This document shows, in pieces, positions 1 to 8,962 of a DNA stretch of 64,000 nt. The stretch's first letter is position 1, and every line of letters starts with the position of its first letter. The translations under genes and the position numbers were made by a program. The stretch is from Bradyrhizobium sp. (GTDB lineage: Bacteria; Pseudomonadota; Alphaproteobacteria; Rhizobiales; Xanthobacteraceae): assembly GCA_028290305.1 (NCBI GenBank), contig JAQGKC010000228.1, forward strand, positions 1-64,000. The letters run 5' to 3'. Under the pieces are notes generated by a model, which did no database searches, was not told where the DNA came from, and saw nothing but the letters and a program-made list of their open reading frames with translations.

Positions 1-23
1 CCCGGCGCTTTCCCTGCGCCGGG
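1..23 (-). terminator. Intrinsic-terminator-like hairpin
   Basis: A perfect 8-bp inverted repeat, CCCGGCGC and GCGCCGGG, encloses a 7-nt loop. It lies 13 nt beyond the stop codon of the minus-strand GlcG-like gene that ends at 37, so it probably ends that transcript. No long T run is visible because the window starts here. Confidence 0.6.
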
Positions 24-36
24 CAGGAACGCCGCC

Positions 37-582
37 CTATTTCACGACCTCGGCGCCGACCTTGCAGATTGCGGCATCCTGATCGCCGGTGCCGCCGCTA
101 CAGCCGACCGCGCCGATCAGCTTGCCGCCTTCGACCAAGGGAAATCCACCGGGGCTCGCGACCAGGGTGGGATCGAGCGTGGCGGGATAGGAATGGCCGG
201 TTTCGAACGCGTTATAGAACGCACGAGACTCGCGGCGAAAGCGCGCCGCGGTGCGGGCCTTGCCCACCGAAATCGGGCCGGAGGCGATCTGTGCGCCCTC
301 CATCCGCGAGAAGTGCACAAGTTCGCCGTTGGTGTCGACCACCGCGATGTTCATCTTCCAGTTTCGCCTTTTGGCTTCGGCCTCCGCTGCGGCCATCACC
401 TGCTTGGCGCGCTCAAGCCCGATCGACACGCCATAGGGAATATCGAACGGCATCGCGTCCGGCGTCCCGCCCGCAGAGGGTGGCGCCGGCGGCGTTGCCG
501 GCGCTGGCGTTTGCGCAAAGGTTGGCGAATTCATAGCAGCAACGGCGCAAGCCGCCAGTATCGTTGAAACGACGGAACGCAT
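37..582 (-). CDS. Secreted GlcG/HbpS-family (DUF336) protein
   Basis: The product is a 181-residue protein of the GlcG/HbpS family, whose members bind haem or small ligands and often lie beside catabolic genes. An N-terminal signal peptide (MRSVVSTILAACAVAAM, cleavage near TFAQ) is followed by a Pro/Ala-rich linker. The family core begins near IGLERAKQVMAAAEAEAKRR and continues through VVDTNGELVHFSRMEGA to the glycine-rich end LIGAVGCSGGTGDQD. I chose the ATG at 582 because GGGAGGA lies about 6 nt upstream. An in-frame start further upstream would put charged residues before the signal peptide. The next gene upstream encodes a TctC-like binding protein on the same strand, 109 bp away. The substrate is unknown. 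Confidence 0.85.
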   Translation of the reverse strand: MRSVVSTILAACAVAAMNSPTFAQTPAPATPPAPPSAGGTPDAMPFDIPYGVSIGLERAKQVMAAAEAEAKRRNWKMNIAVVDTNGELVHFSRMEGAQIASGPISVGKARTAARFRRESRAFYNAFETGHSYPATLDPTLVASPGGFPLVEGGKLIGAVGCSGGTGDQDAAICKVGAEVVK

Positions 583-691
583 AGTAATCCTCCCGGTTGA
601 AGTTTGTCGTGGGTTGTAAGCTTGTCGATAGCGCAACCCCAGCGGTCAGCGAATATTCCTGAAAAATAGAGACGGTAGCGAACCAGCGTCC

Positions 692-1681
692 CTATTCGAC
701 CTTGATCCCGGCGTCCTGGATCACCTTGCGCCAGCGCTCTTCCTCGCCGCGCAGATATCGATCGAGTTCTTCGGGAGGCTTCGCGACTGTGACCAGGCCC
801 TCGTTCACACCCAGCTTCTTGAAGGCCTCGGATTGAACCGCCGTCGCGGCGGATTTGTTGAGGCGGCCGATGATATCGGTCGGAGTTTTGGCCGGCACGA
901 ACAGGCCGTACCAGCTCTCCGCGGCGTAGCCGGGAACGCCGGCCTCCGCGACGGTCGGCAAATCCGGAAAGGCCGGCGAACGTTCCGCCGAGGTCACGGC
1001 GAGCGCACGCAACTGTCCCGCAGCGATCAACGAAGCGGCGCTTGCAACCGTTGTGAACATTACCTGGATCTGTCCGCCGATCAGGTCGGTGATGGCAGGT
1101 GCGGCGCCCTTATAGGGCACCGTCATCAGATTGACCTTCGACATGTCCTTGAACAGTTCGCCGGCAAGATGCGCCGACGTGCCGGTGCCGAACGTCCCAT
1201 AGGACAGTTTGTCGGGATCGGCCTTGGCCGCCGCGATCAGATCGGCAATCGATTTGATCGGGGATTTGGGATTGACCACGACGACATTGAAGGAGCGCGC
1301 GACCAGCGCGACCGGCGCAAAATCCCTGTGCGGATCGTAAGGCAGCTTCGCATTGAGGCTTGGATTGACCGCATGCGAGAATGTGCCCATCAGCAGCGTG
1401 TAGCCGTCCGGTTCGCTGACCGCGACGGCCTGGGTGCCGATGATGGTCCCGGCCCCCGGCTTGTTCTCGATGACAACCGTGACGCCCAGATCCTTGGCCA
1501 TCTCCTGCGCGAGGGTGCGCGCAATCACATCGGTCCCACCGCCGGGCGGAAACGGCACGACGATCTTGACGATCCTGTCCGGATATGCGGCCCAAGCCTC
1601 GCCGATCGAAAACGCAGACAGCAGTGCTGCTGCAAGCGCGAACAGCAAGGAGGTCGCTTTGACATTTGTCCGACGCGTCAT
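692..1681 (-). CDS. TctC/Bug-family periplasmic solute-binding protein
   Basis: This 329-residue protein is a tripartite tricarboxylate transporter receptor of the Bug family, the periplasmic binding component for carboxylates or other small organic acids. It has a signal peptide ending near GEAWA. The typical TctC opening YPDRIVKIVVPFPPGGGTDVIAR follows, then ENKPGAGTIIGTQAV, SYGTFGTGTSAHLAGELF and the VPYKGAAPAITDLIGGQIQVMF block. The length is normal for the family. No TctA or TctB membrane genes are nearby. Such orphan receptors are very common in Bradyrhizobium and Bordetella relatives. The ligand cannot be told from sequence. Confidence 0.93.
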   Translation of the reverse strand: MTRRTNVKATSLLFALAAALLSAFSIGEAWAAYPDRIVKIVVPFPPGGGTDVIARTLAQEMAKDLGVTVVIENKPGAGTIIGTQAVAVSEPDGYTLLMGTFSHAVNPSLNAKLPYDPHRDFAPVALVARSFNVVVVNPKSPIKSIADLIAAAKADPDKLSYGTFGTGTSAHLAGELFKDMSKVNLMTVPYKGAAPAITDLIGGQIQVMFTTVASAASLIAAGQLRALAVTSAERSPAFPDLPTVAEAGVPGYAAESWYGLFVPAKTPTDIIGRLNKSAATAVQSEAFKKLGVNEGLVTVAKPPEELDRYLRGEEERWRKVIQDAGIKVE

Positions 1682-1813
1682 TTCATAACCTGAAACATGC
1701 GAGTTCTTGTCCTTGCAGGCTATGCGCCTGATGCAGACCTGGCGGGTGCAGAAGCTGATCTTGAAACCCTGACATTGAAGCCGCGGTCGTAAGGCGCCGC
1801 AAGCACGGCATCA

Positions 1814-1832
1814 CCTCTCCCGATGGGAGAGG
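1814..1832 (-). terminator. Hairpin downstream of the acyltransferase gene
   Basis: CCTCTCCC and GGGAGAGG form a perfect 8-bp stem around GAT, 60 nt past the stop of the minus-strand acyltransferase gene. It may be a terminator or part of a dispersed intergenic repeat. No T tract follows it. Confidence 0.4.
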
Positions 1833-1892
1833 GAGCGCGCGCTTCCGTTGTCGCTACGCAAAATCCATCGCGCGATGTCAGCGGATCGCTCT

Positions 1893-3089
1893 CTAAATCA
1901 TCCGAGCCACGACAGGGATTTTTCGCAACAGCACGGTGAGCCCCCAGCTCAGCGAGAGCGTGCCGGCGAAGACGATGGCAAACTTGACGCCTGCGGGAAG
2001 CGCGTAACCATAAACGGCGTATTGCAGCCAGATGATGAAGATGTAGTGCAGGAGGTAGATGCCGTAGGCCGAAGGCTGCAGCGCATCGAACAGACGCCAC
2101 CTTCCCCCGGTGAAGCGCAGGAAAAACGCTGGCACCGTGAACGCCATCGCGGCGCTGAACATCGCAAATGCAAGGCTGTAGCCCACTCTCCATGTCAGCG
2201 GCGGCGAATCGAAATCCGCCACCCAATTGTGATGGATATAGACGAGAGCGAGGATCGCGCCATAGAACGCAAGCGCAAAGGCGAGCCAGACTGGCCAGCG
2301 CTTCACCACTTCGCCGTTCTCCGCCAGCAGGCCGGCTTTGAGACTGATCGCCCCGACGCCGACGCCGGCGAAAAAGTACGCCGTGTAAAGCAAGATACGG
2401 CTGGTCTGGATCGGCAGCGGGAAGCGGCCCAGTTCCAGCCAGCTTGCGTCTCCGAACGCCAGGCGCATCGGCAGATAGACCACAATCGAGACAATCAGAA
2501 ATACAACGAAGGCCAGCATCGGCCGGTTGCGCGCGGAAAAGATGATCCAGCCGAGCGCCTGGATGGCACGCGGCGCAACTGACCAGAGCGCGGCAGCCAC
2601 AGCGTCAAGCGCCAGCAGCACCCACAGAAACCACGCCGGGCCTGAAGGCCATGGCCCGACCGTGAGCGTGTGCCACCAGAAATGCAGGAAGTTGAAATCC
2701 GTCGTTCCCGGCAGGTGGTAACGCAGGAATGTCGGATAATAGGCGATCGGCATCAATACGAAGACCGACACCAGATACGGCACGCCAAGCCGCCATGCGC
2801 GGTCGCGCAGGAAGATCGCCGACCCTTTGCGCGCCAAACTGTTCCGGACGAACAATCCGGAGATTAAAAACATGCAGGCCATGAAAAAACTGTCATTAAA
2901 CAGCACGATCAGGTCAAAGCCGAGCCAGCGCATCCGGTCGCCATTGCCGAAATAAGTGTAATTGACGACGGAGTGGTGCAGCAGCACCAGCAATATGATG
3001 AACGTCCGCGCGCGGTCGAGCGCTGCGATGCGCGCCGACGCCATCGTGGCCTGATCGCTTCCGTCCGTTTTCCGCAGCATCGATCCCAT
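1893..3089 (-). CDS. Acyltransferase 3 family integral membrane protein
   Basis: This is a multi-pass membrane protein of about 398 residues in the acyltransferase-3 family, related to OpgC, OafA and NodX. Such enzymes transfer acyl groups to glucans or other envelope polysaccharides. The N-terminus shows the family motif IAALDRARTFIILLVLLHHSVVNY, with the conserved Arg and the His pair of the first helix. About ten hydrophobic helices follow. The end is basic (LLRKIPVVARMI). An open frame extends to a TTG at 3098, but the ATG at 3089 is more credible. No ribosome-binding site is strong here. The polysaccharide acceptor is unknown. The beta-lactamase-like gene lies 34 bp upstream on the same strand, so the two may be co-transcribed. 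Confidence 0.85.
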   Translation of the reverse strand: MGSMLRKTDGSDQATMASARIAALDRARTFIILLVLLHHSVVNYTYFGNGDRMRWLGFDLIVLFNDSFFMACMFLISGLFVRNSLARKGSAIFLRDRAWRLGVPYLVSVFVLMPIAYYPTFLRYHLPGTTDFNFLHFWWHTLTVGPWPSGPAWFLWVLLALDAVAAALWSVAPRAIQALGWIIFSARNRPMLAFVVFLIVSIVVYLPMRLAFGDASWLELGRFPLPIQTSRILLYTAYFFAGVGVGAISLKAGLLAENGEVVKRWPVWLAFALAFYGAILALVYIHHNWVADFDSPPLTWRVGYSLAFAMFSAAMAFTVPAFFLRFTGGRWRLFDALQPSAYGIYLLHYIFIIWLQYAVYGYALPAGVKFAIVFAGTLSLSWGLTVLLRKIPVVARMI

Positions 3090-3123
3090 TCCACGCAAAG
3101 AGCCGGTCAGCCGGTCGGTTGGA

Positions 3124-4410
3124 TCATTTCTCGAACGCGTCGTAAATGATCTTCTTCAGCGTCACCTGAACGTGCAGGCGCCCGGACGGCGAGTCCTCCA
3201 TGAGAACGAAGAACATATCCTGGGCGCGATCGACCACGAGGTAGACACCGGTGGCGCCGTCCCATTTGATCTCGCCGAGCGCACCGGGGGGTGGCGGTAC
3301 CGCATTGCCGGGGTCGGTGCGGACGCCAAAACCGTAGCCAAATCCGAAACCATCGCCGGGGTAATAAAAATAATTGCGGGCAACGCCCGACCCCGGCCCG
3401 ATATGGTCAGTTGTCATTGCGGCGAATGTCGCGGGGTTCAGATAGGTTTTGCCATCCAAGGTCCCGCCATTCAGCAGCATCTGCCCGTAGCGTGCGAAGT
3501 CAGCGATGGTCGAGACCATACCGCCGCCGCCGGATTCCCATCGCGTGACATCAAGCGAGTTTCGCTCGATACGGCGGTCCTTGGTCAGCGGCTGGGCATA
3601 GCGCGCCCGCTCGGCCGGATCGGTCAGGAAGAATTTCGTGGTGGTCATGCCGAGCGGATCGAGCAGGTTGGTCTTTTCGAACTGATAAAGCGATTGGCCG
3701 GATGCGACCTCGATCACACGACCCAGTACATCGATTGAATGCCCGTAATCCCACAGCGTGCGCGGCTGCTCGGCCAGCGGCAGCTTCGCCAGCCGTTCGA
3801 CAAATTCGGCATTGTCGAAATCGCCGAGATAGATGCCGTCATAGGCGGCCTTGACCAGCCCCTCACCGTAGAAGCCATAGGTGAAGCCGGACGTGTGCAG
3901 CAGCAAATCCTCGATGTTGATGGGCCGGCGCAACGGCACCAGGTCGAGCACCGGCCGGCCGGCATCATCTTTTCTCTCGACGCCGACCTTCATGCCGGCA
4001 AAGGATGGAATGTATTTGCTGACGGGATCATCGAGCGCGATCTCGCCCCGATCGATCAGCATCATGGCTGCCACGCTGGTAATGGTCTTGGTGACCGAAT
4101 GGATCGGAAAGATAGCGTCCACCGTCATCGGCGTTCCCGCCTCGACATCGCGCTTGCCGAAGCATTTGAAATATACCGGCTTGCCGTAGCGCTGGATCAG
4201 AACGATGGCGCCTGGAATTCTACCCGCGGCGATTTCGCCATTGATGAAATCCTCAATGGGCGAAAGCTTTTCGATCGACAGCACCGCTCCCGGCGGCGGC
4301 CCAATCTTGATATTGGCAGCGGGCAAGGGAGTTGCGACTACCATTGACGCGACCACCACGGCAAAGCGCGTGGCACGGGGCCGGAATGACGCCGACTTGC
4401 GCAAAAACAT
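3124..4410 (-). CDS. Serine beta-lactamase-like hydrolase (class C/esterase family)
   Basis: This 428-residue exported serine hydrolase belongs to the beta-lactamase class C/penicillin-binding-protein-like family, which includes esterases and D-aminopeptidases. A signal peptide runs to about TPLPAAN. The nucleophile motif S-x-x-K is in FPIHSVTKTITS (Ser near 105, Lys near 108). The second motif is the Tyr of LWDYGHSIDVLG (near 222). This branch more often consists of esterases than true beta-lactamases, so resistance should not be assumed. I chose the ATG at 4410 over a GTG at 4416 because the AGG ribosome-binding site almost abuts the GTG. The gene is probably co-transcribed with the acyltransferase downstream. 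Confidence 0.88.
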   Translation of the reverse strand: MFLRKSASFRPRATRFAVVVASMVVATPLPAANIKIGPPPGAVLSIEKLSPIEDFINGEIAAGRIPGAIVLIQRYGKPVYFKCFGKRDVEAGTPMTVDAIFPIHSVTKTITSVAAMMLIDRGEIALDDPVSKYIPSFAGMKVGVERKDDAGRPVLDLVPLRRPINIEDLLLHTSGFTYGFYGEGLVKAAYDGIYLGDFDNAEFVERLAKLPLAEQPRTLWDYGHSIDVLGRVIEVASGQSLYQFEKTNLLDPLGMTTTKFFLTDPAERARYAQPLTKDRRIERNSLDVTRWESGGGGMVSTIADFARYGQMLLNGGTLDGKTYLNPATFAAMTTDHIGPGSGVARNYFYYPGDGFGFGYGFGVRTDPGNAVPPPPGALGEIKWDGATGVYLVVDRAQDMFFVLMEDSPSGRLHVQVTLKKIIYDAFEK

Positions 4411-4500
4411 ATTCACCTGACCAGATCCGTTGGACGGACTGACGTTATTGCATTGCCGCAGGCTGATCCAGATGGGGCATGGCGGTCTGGGACAATCGTA

Positions 4501-5412
4501 TCAGGCATATGGATCGATCAGCTTCTGATGCTCCGCGCTGTGATGCGCAAGTAGATCGATGAAGCTGCGGACCTTCGTCGACAGGTGATGACGGTGCGGA
4601 TAAACCGCGTTCATCGATAATTCCACCGGCCGGTAGTCGGGCAACAGGCGAACCAGACGGCCCTGTTCGAGATCGTCGGCGATCAAAAATCCCGCCGCCA
4701 GACTAATGCCGATCCCCTGCAGAGCGGCCGTCCGTAGTGTCTCCCCGCTATTGGAGATCAGGTTGCCGGAGACCCGCACCGATGCCGGCGAGCCTTTCCG
4801 GTCGACGAAATGCCAGTCATCTCCATACGTATAAAGCACGTGACGAACGCAATTATGGTCTGCGAGTTCAGACAATTGCCGCAAAGGTCCGTGCTTCTCG
4901 AGGTAAGCAGGCGAACAGCACAACACGTGCCGCCAGGTCGCAAGAGCGCGGACGACCAAACTGGAATCGGGCGGCGGTGTGAGCCGGATCGCAACGTCAA
5001 ATCCCTCATCGATCAGGTCGATGGTTCGCTCGCCCATGCTCAGATCGACCTTGACGTCGGGGTAGGATGCGAGAAATCCGGCGACCACGGGAGCGATAAA
5101 CGGCACGATATGCGTGGCGGTGTAGATGCGCAGCGTACCGCGCGGCGTCGATTGCAGAGCCCCGGCGATGTCGTCGGCCTGTTCGATATCCGCAAGTATA
5201 TGCGTGCAGCGATCGTAATAGGCCTTGCCGACTTCGGTGAGGCTGACCTTGCGTGTCGTACGATTGAGAAGCCGCGCGCCGAGGCGGTCCTCGAGTGCCT
5301 GGATGTGGTTGCTCACCATGGTCGTCGACATGTTGAGACGGCGGCCGGCCGCTGAAAACCCGCCGCTGTCCACCACCCGTACGAACGCCGTCAGGCTGGT
5401 TAGCCGATCCAT
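4501..5412 (-). CDS. LysR-family transcriptional regulator
   Basis: This is a 303-residue LysR regulator of the DsdA/YafC-like branch. The winged helix-turn-helix occupies about residues 3-60 (LTAFVRVVDSGGFSAAGRRL, then the conserved ALEDRLGARLLNRTTRKVSLTE). The effector-binding domain starts near TLRIYTATHIVPFIAPVV. GGAGG precedes the ATG at 5412. The gene is divergent from an EmrA/EmrB-type efflux operon. The 138-bp gap between them holds a perfect inverted repeat with LysR-box geometry, so this regulator probably controls the pump and itself. The inducer is not known. Confidence 0.92.
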   Translation of the reverse strand: MDRLTSLTAFVRVVDSGGFSAAGRRLNMSTTMVSNHIQALEDRLGARLLNRTTRKVSLTEVGKAYYDRCTHILADIEQADDIAGALQSTPRGTLRIYTATHIVPFIAPVVAGFLASYPDVKVDLSMGERTIDLIDEGFDVAIRLTPPPDSSLVVRALATWRHVLCCSPAYLEKHGPLRQLSELADHNCVRHVLYTYGDDWHFVDRKGSPASVRVSGNLISNSGETLRTAALQGIGISLAAGFLIADDLEQGRLVRLLPDYRPVELSMNAVYPHRHHLSTKVRSFIDLLAHHSAEHQKLIDPYA

Positions 5413-5423
5413 CGGCGCCTCCG

Positions 5424-5446
5424 ATTATCCGCTCTCACTGGATAAT
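5424..5446. promoter_or_regulatory. Candidate LysR operator
   Basis: ATTATCC and GGATAAT form a perfect 7-bp inverted repeat with a 9-nt spacer, which includes the T-N11-A pattern expected of a LysR box. It lies 11 bp from the LysR start codon and in front of the divergent efflux genes. A further GATTATC half-site follows at about 5464. Confidence 0.6.
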
Positions 5447-5510
5447 GCTTCCAGTTTTTTCGGGATTATCACATCGCGCGCGATATTGCATCTTCCGAAG
5501 TGCGTCGCAG

Positions 5511-5529
5511 CGCCCCTCCTGGAGGGGCG
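5511..5529 (+). promoter_or_regulatory. GC-rich hairpin in the efflux-operon leader
   Basis: CGCCCCTCC, a central T and GGAGGGGCG form a 19-bp perfect palindrome, followed by the T-rich stretch TTACTTATTTTA and then the AGGGAG ribosome-binding site of the HlyD-family gene. The layout resembles a leader terminator or attenuator, but it could also be a protein-binding palindrome. Confidence 0.4.
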
Positions 5530-5550
5530 TTACTTATTTTAGGGAGTGTC

Positions 5551-6714
5551 ATGACAAATCTTTCTTATGTGGCTGATTTACCTGCGAAAACCGGCTTTAG
5601 CCCGTCCCGGCAGGCGATCAGGCGCACTGGCTTGGCGCTGGTGCTGCTGCTCGGCGTCGCCGCGGCGACGGACTTCGGCTACGGCTACGGCTACCTTACC
5701 ACGGGCCGCTATCTCGAATCGACCGACGACGCCTATGTCAAAGCCGACTCGACGATCGTCTCGCCGAAAGTGTCTGGATATCTGGCGGAGGTTCTGGTCG
5801 GCGACAACCAGCCGGTGAAAGCCGGCCAGTTGCTGGCCCGGATCGACGATCGCGATTTCAGGACCGCGCTCGATCAGGCACGCGCCGACGTCGCGGCGTC
5901 TGAAGCCGCGGTGCGCAACCTCGATGCGCAGATCGTCCTGCAGCAGCCGGTCATCGAACAGGAGACTGCCGATGTCGCTGCCGCGGAGGCAAACCTGAAA
6001 TTCGCGCAGGAAGAACAGTCCCGCTACGACGGATTGATGAAGTCTGGCTCCGGCACCATCCAGCGCGCCCAGCAGACCGACGCGGCGTTGCGTGAAAAGA
6101 TCGCGCAGTTGCAACATGGCAAATCCGGTCTGCTCGCGGCCGAAAGGAAGGTCGATGTTCTCACCACCGAACGTGCCAAAGCCGTGGCGCAACTGGCTCA
6201 TGCGCGGGCCGTCGAACAGCAGATGGCGCTGAATCTGTCCTACACAGGAATCACTGCACCTGTAGATGGCACCGTCGGCGCGCGTTCGCTCAGGGTCGGT
6301 CAATTCGTGCAGGCCGGCACGCAACTGATGGCGGTCGTCCCGCTCGATGCGGTCTATGTCGTCGCCAATTTCAAGGAAACCCAGCTCACCCATGTGCGCA
6401 ACGGCCAGCCGGTCGAAATCCGCATCGACAGTTTCCACGGCACCAGGCTCGAGGGGCATGTCGACAGCCTGTCTCCGGCGAGCGGCCTGGAATTCGCGCT
6501 GCTGCCGCCGGATAACGCGACCGGCAATTTCACCAAGATCGTGCAGCGCGTTCCTGTGAAGATCATGCTCGACGATCACAGCCTGACCGGCCTGCTTCGT
6601 CCGGGCATGTCGGCCGAGCCGACCATCGACACCAAGGCAACCGTACTCGCCGAGCAAGAAGCGAAGAGCAGGCTTGCATCTGATGCCGCCTCGGCGCGGC
6701 CGGATGGCGGTTGA
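5551..6714 (+). CDS. HlyD/EmrA-family membrane-fusion protein of an efflux pump
   Basis: The product is a 387-residue periplasmic adaptor of the EmrA/HlyD type. It has one N-terminal membrane anchor (LALVLLLGVAAATDFGYGYGY). The biotinyl-lipoyl half-motif STDDAYVKADSTIVSPKVSGYLAEV is followed by GQLLARIDDRDF. A long alpha-helical hairpin spans about residues 95-225, and the beta-barrel segment begins near LSYTGITAPVDGTVG. I chose the ATG at 5551 because AGGGAG lies just before it. The MFS partner follows 114 bp downstream. Together they would pump toxic organic compounds through an outer-membrane channel encoded elsewhere. Control by the divergent LysR protein is likely. Confidence 0.92.
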   Translation: MTNLSYVADLPAKTGFSPSRQAIRRTGLALVLLLGVAAATDFGYGYGYLTTGRYLESTDDAYVKADSTIVSPKVSGYLAEVLVGDNQPVKAGQLLARIDDRDFRTALDQARADVAASEAAVRNLDAQIVLQQPVIEQETADVAAAEANLKFAQEEQSRYDGLMKSGSGTIQRAQQTDAALREKIAQLQHGKSGLLAAERKVDVLTTERAKAVAQLAHARAVEQQMALNLSYTGITAPVDGTVGARSLRVGQFVQAGTQLMAVVPLDAVYVVANFKETQLTHVRNGQPVEIRIDSFHGTRLEGHVDSLSPASGLEFALLPPDNATGNFTKIVQRVPVKIMLDDHSLTGLLRPGMSAEPTIDTKATVLAEQEAKSRLASDAASARPDGG

Positions 6715-6828
6715 GGCTTGGGTTTTCCGGCGGGGCTGCATCGAACCCTGCTGGATCATCCTTCCTTTTTTGCCGGACGAATTTGTCCGCTCAATGCATT
6801 TGACCACTGCCGTCAAGAGAAAACACCC

Positions 6829-8466
6829 ATGACTGCGCTCCGGACCACCATCGACGCCGTCGCATCCGCTGACATCAGCGGCGATCGTCCCCAAACAAGA
6901 ACGGCACCGGACAAGGCGGCTCCGGCGGTCTCGCCGAAGACGTGGCTAGCGGTGTTCGGCGCCACGCTCGGCGCCTTCATGGCGGTGCTCAACATCCAGA
7001 TCGTCAACGCGTCGCTCGCGGACATTCAGGGCGCAATCGGCGCCGGCATCGACGACGGCGGATGGATTTCGACCTCTTACCTGATCGCCGAGATCATCGT
7101 GATTCCCTTGAGCGGTTGGCTCGCGCAAGTGTTCTCCATCCGGGTCTATCTGCTCACGAACGCTACCCTGTTTCTTGCATTTTCCGCCGCCTGTGCTCTC
7201 GCGCAGGATCTGCCGCAGATGATTGCGCTGCGCGCGTTGCAGGGATTTGCCGGCGGCGTGCTGATCCCGATGGCCTTTACGCTAATCATCACGCTGCTGC
7301 CGAAGGCAAAGCAACCCGTGGGTCTCGCGCTATTCGCGCTGTCCGCGACCTTTGCGCCGGCGATCGGTCCGACCATCGGCGGTTATCTCACCGAAAACTG
7401 GGGCTGGCAGTACATCTTCTACGTCAATCTCGCGCCGGGCGCCCTGATGATCGGGATGCTGTGGTTTTCGCTGGAAAGTAAGCCAATGAAACTGATGCTG
7501 CTGCGCGAAGGCGACTGGCCGGGCGTCATCACCATGGCGATCGGCTTGGGCGCGCTGCAGACCGTGCTCGAGGAAGGCAACAAGGATGACTGGTTCGGAT
7601 CGGCGTTCATCGTCCGGCTGTCGATCGTCGCCATTGTCGCGCTGGCGCTGTTCCTGTGGATCGAACTGACCAGCAAGAAGCCGCTGCTGAATTTGAGGCT
7701 GTTGGCGCGCCGCAATTTCGGTTTCGGCATGCTCGCCAATTTCCTGCTTGGCATTGCCTTGTACGGATCGGTTTTCATCCTGCCGCTCTATCTGTCGCGC
7801 ATCCAGGGTTATAACGCCGAGCAGATCGGCATGGTGCTGGCCTGGACCGGATTGCCGCAACTGGTTTTGATCCCGCTGGTGCCGCGGCTGATGAGGCGTT
7901 TCGACCCGCGCCTCGTGATCGGCGTCGGCTTCGCATTGTTCGCCGCCAGCAACTTCATGAACATCGCCATGACCAAGGATTACGGCTCCGACCAGTTGTT
8001 TTGGCCGAACGTGGTTCGCGCCGTCGGCCAGGCGCTGGCGTTCGCGCCGCTCTCCGCCGTCGCGACCGCCGGCATCGAAGCCGAAAATGCCGGATCGGCG
8101 TCAGGGCTTTTCAACATGATGCGGAATCTCGGCGGCGCGGTCGGTATCGCCTTGCTGCAGACGTTCCTGGCGAAACGCGAACAATATCATTCCAACGTGC
8201 TGATGCAGTCTGTCTCTCTGCTCGAACAGGCAACCCGCGCGCGGATCGAACAGCTCACGCAATATTTCATCAACCGCGGCGTTCTCGATCCCGCGGATGC
8301 ATCGCATCGCGCCGTGGTAGCCATCGGCCAGATCGTGCAAAAACAGGCTTTCATTTTGGCCTTCAGCGATACCTTCTATCTCCTGGGAGCCGCGCTGATC
8401 GTTGCACTCATGGCAGCCTTGCTGCTCAAAAAGCCCGGTCATCTTGAAACCGGCGGTGCACACTAA
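6829..8466 (+). CDS. DHA2-family MFS drug transporter (EmrB-like)
   Basis: This 545-residue inner-membrane proton-driven exporter has 14 predicted membrane segments, as in the DHA2 (EmrB/QacA) family. Motif A-like and motif C-like regions are visible: TLGAFMAVLNIQIVNASLAD at the first helix, ALRALQGFAGGVLIPMAFTL, and the antiporter stretch FALSATFAPAIGPTIGGYLT. It forms a pair with the preceding HlyD/EmrA-type adaptor. The ATG at 6829 is preceded by AAGAGA. An upstream in-frame extension from 6718 lacks a plausible ribosome-binding site. The exported compound is unknown. Confidence 0.93.
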   Translation: MTALRTTIDAVASADISGDRPQTRTAPDKAAPAVSPKTWLAVFGATLGAFMAVLNIQIVNASLADIQGAIGAGIDDGGWISTSYLIAEIIVIPLSGWLAQVFSIRVYLLTNATLFLAFSAACALAQDLPQMIALRALQGFAGGVLIPMAFTLIITLLPKAKQPVGLALFALSATFAPAIGPTIGGYLTENWGWQYIFYVNLAPGALMIGMLWFSLESKPMKLMLLREGDWPGVITMAIGLGALQTVLEEGNKDDWFGSAFIVRLSIVAIVALALFLWIELTSKKPLLNLRLLARRNFGFGMLANFLLGIALYGSVFILPLYLSRIQGYNAEQIGMVLAWTGLPQLVLIPLVPRLMRRFDPRLVIGVGFALFAASNFMNIAMTKDYGSDQLFWPNVVRAVGQALAFAPLSAVATAGIEAENAGSASGLFNMMRNLGGAVGIALLQTFLAKREQYHSNVLMQSVSLLEQATRARIEQLTQYFINRGVLDPADASHRAVVAIGQIVQKQAFILAFSDTFYLLGAALIVALMAALLLKKPGHLETGGAH

Positions 8467-8500
8467 AATATTCCCCAACCGCAACGCAAAGGAGATGGCG

Positions 8501-8962
8501 ATGAAACCCCGATTGAACCCCTATCAGGTAGCGCCCGATACCATCAAAGCGCTCGGCGCGCTTGAAACCCAGGTCCAGGCCAGTGGCCTCGAGCGGTCAC
8601 TGATTGAGTTGGTCAAGACCCGGGCGTCGCAGATCAACGGTTGCGCCTTCTGCATCAACATGCATACCGAGGACGCGCGCAAGCACGGCGAAAGCGAACA
8701 GCGCCTGTATCTTCTCAATGCATGGCGAGAATCGCCTGTTTATACCGACCGCGAACGCGCCGCGCTGGCGTGGACCGAAGCGGTCACGCTGATCTCCGAA
8801 ACCCACGCCCCCGATGACGTCTATGACGAGGTTCGCGCCCAGTTCTCCGAAGCGGAGACGGTCAACCTGACCATGCTGATTGCGACCATCAACGCGTGGA
8901 ATAGGGTAGCGATCAGCTTCCGTTCGGTTCCACCGGTGAAAGCCAAGGCCGCCGTCGCGTAG
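8501..8962 (+). CDS. AhpD-like carboxymuconolactone decarboxylase-family protein
   Basis: This 153-residue protein belongs to the AhpD/CMD family of alkylhydroperoxidase-like thiol enzymes. The redox motif C-x-x-C followed by His is complete: INGCAFCINMHTEDARKHG, with Cys near 48 and 51 and His near 55. A conserved Glu precedes it in LERSLIELVKTRAS. I chose the ATG at 8501 because AAAGGAG ends at 8494, and an in-frame ATG at 8495 would abut it. The gene follows the efflux pair by 34 bp and is probably in the same operon, which suggests a response to oxidising or electrophilic compounds. It ends one base before the convergent transaminase gene. Confidence 0.9.
   Translation: MKPRLNPYQVAPDTIKALGALETQVQASGLERSLIELVKTRASQINGCAFCINMHTEDARKHGESEQRLYLLNAWRESPVYTDRERAALAWTEAVTLISETHAPDDVYDEVRAQFSEAETVNLTMLIATINAWNRVAISFRSVPPVKAKAAVA

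Noticed and set aside
3124..4410. Calling the serine hydrolase an antibiotic-resistance beta-lactamase
   Set aside because: The S-x-x-K and Tyr motifs are shared with esterases and peptidases, and its other features do not specify beta-lactam hydrolysis.
5578..6894. Long open frame (438 codons) on the minus strand opposite the HlyD-family gene
   Set aside because: It is antisense to a gene with clear domains, is Arg/His/Gln-rich as GC-rich antisense frames are, and has no family match.
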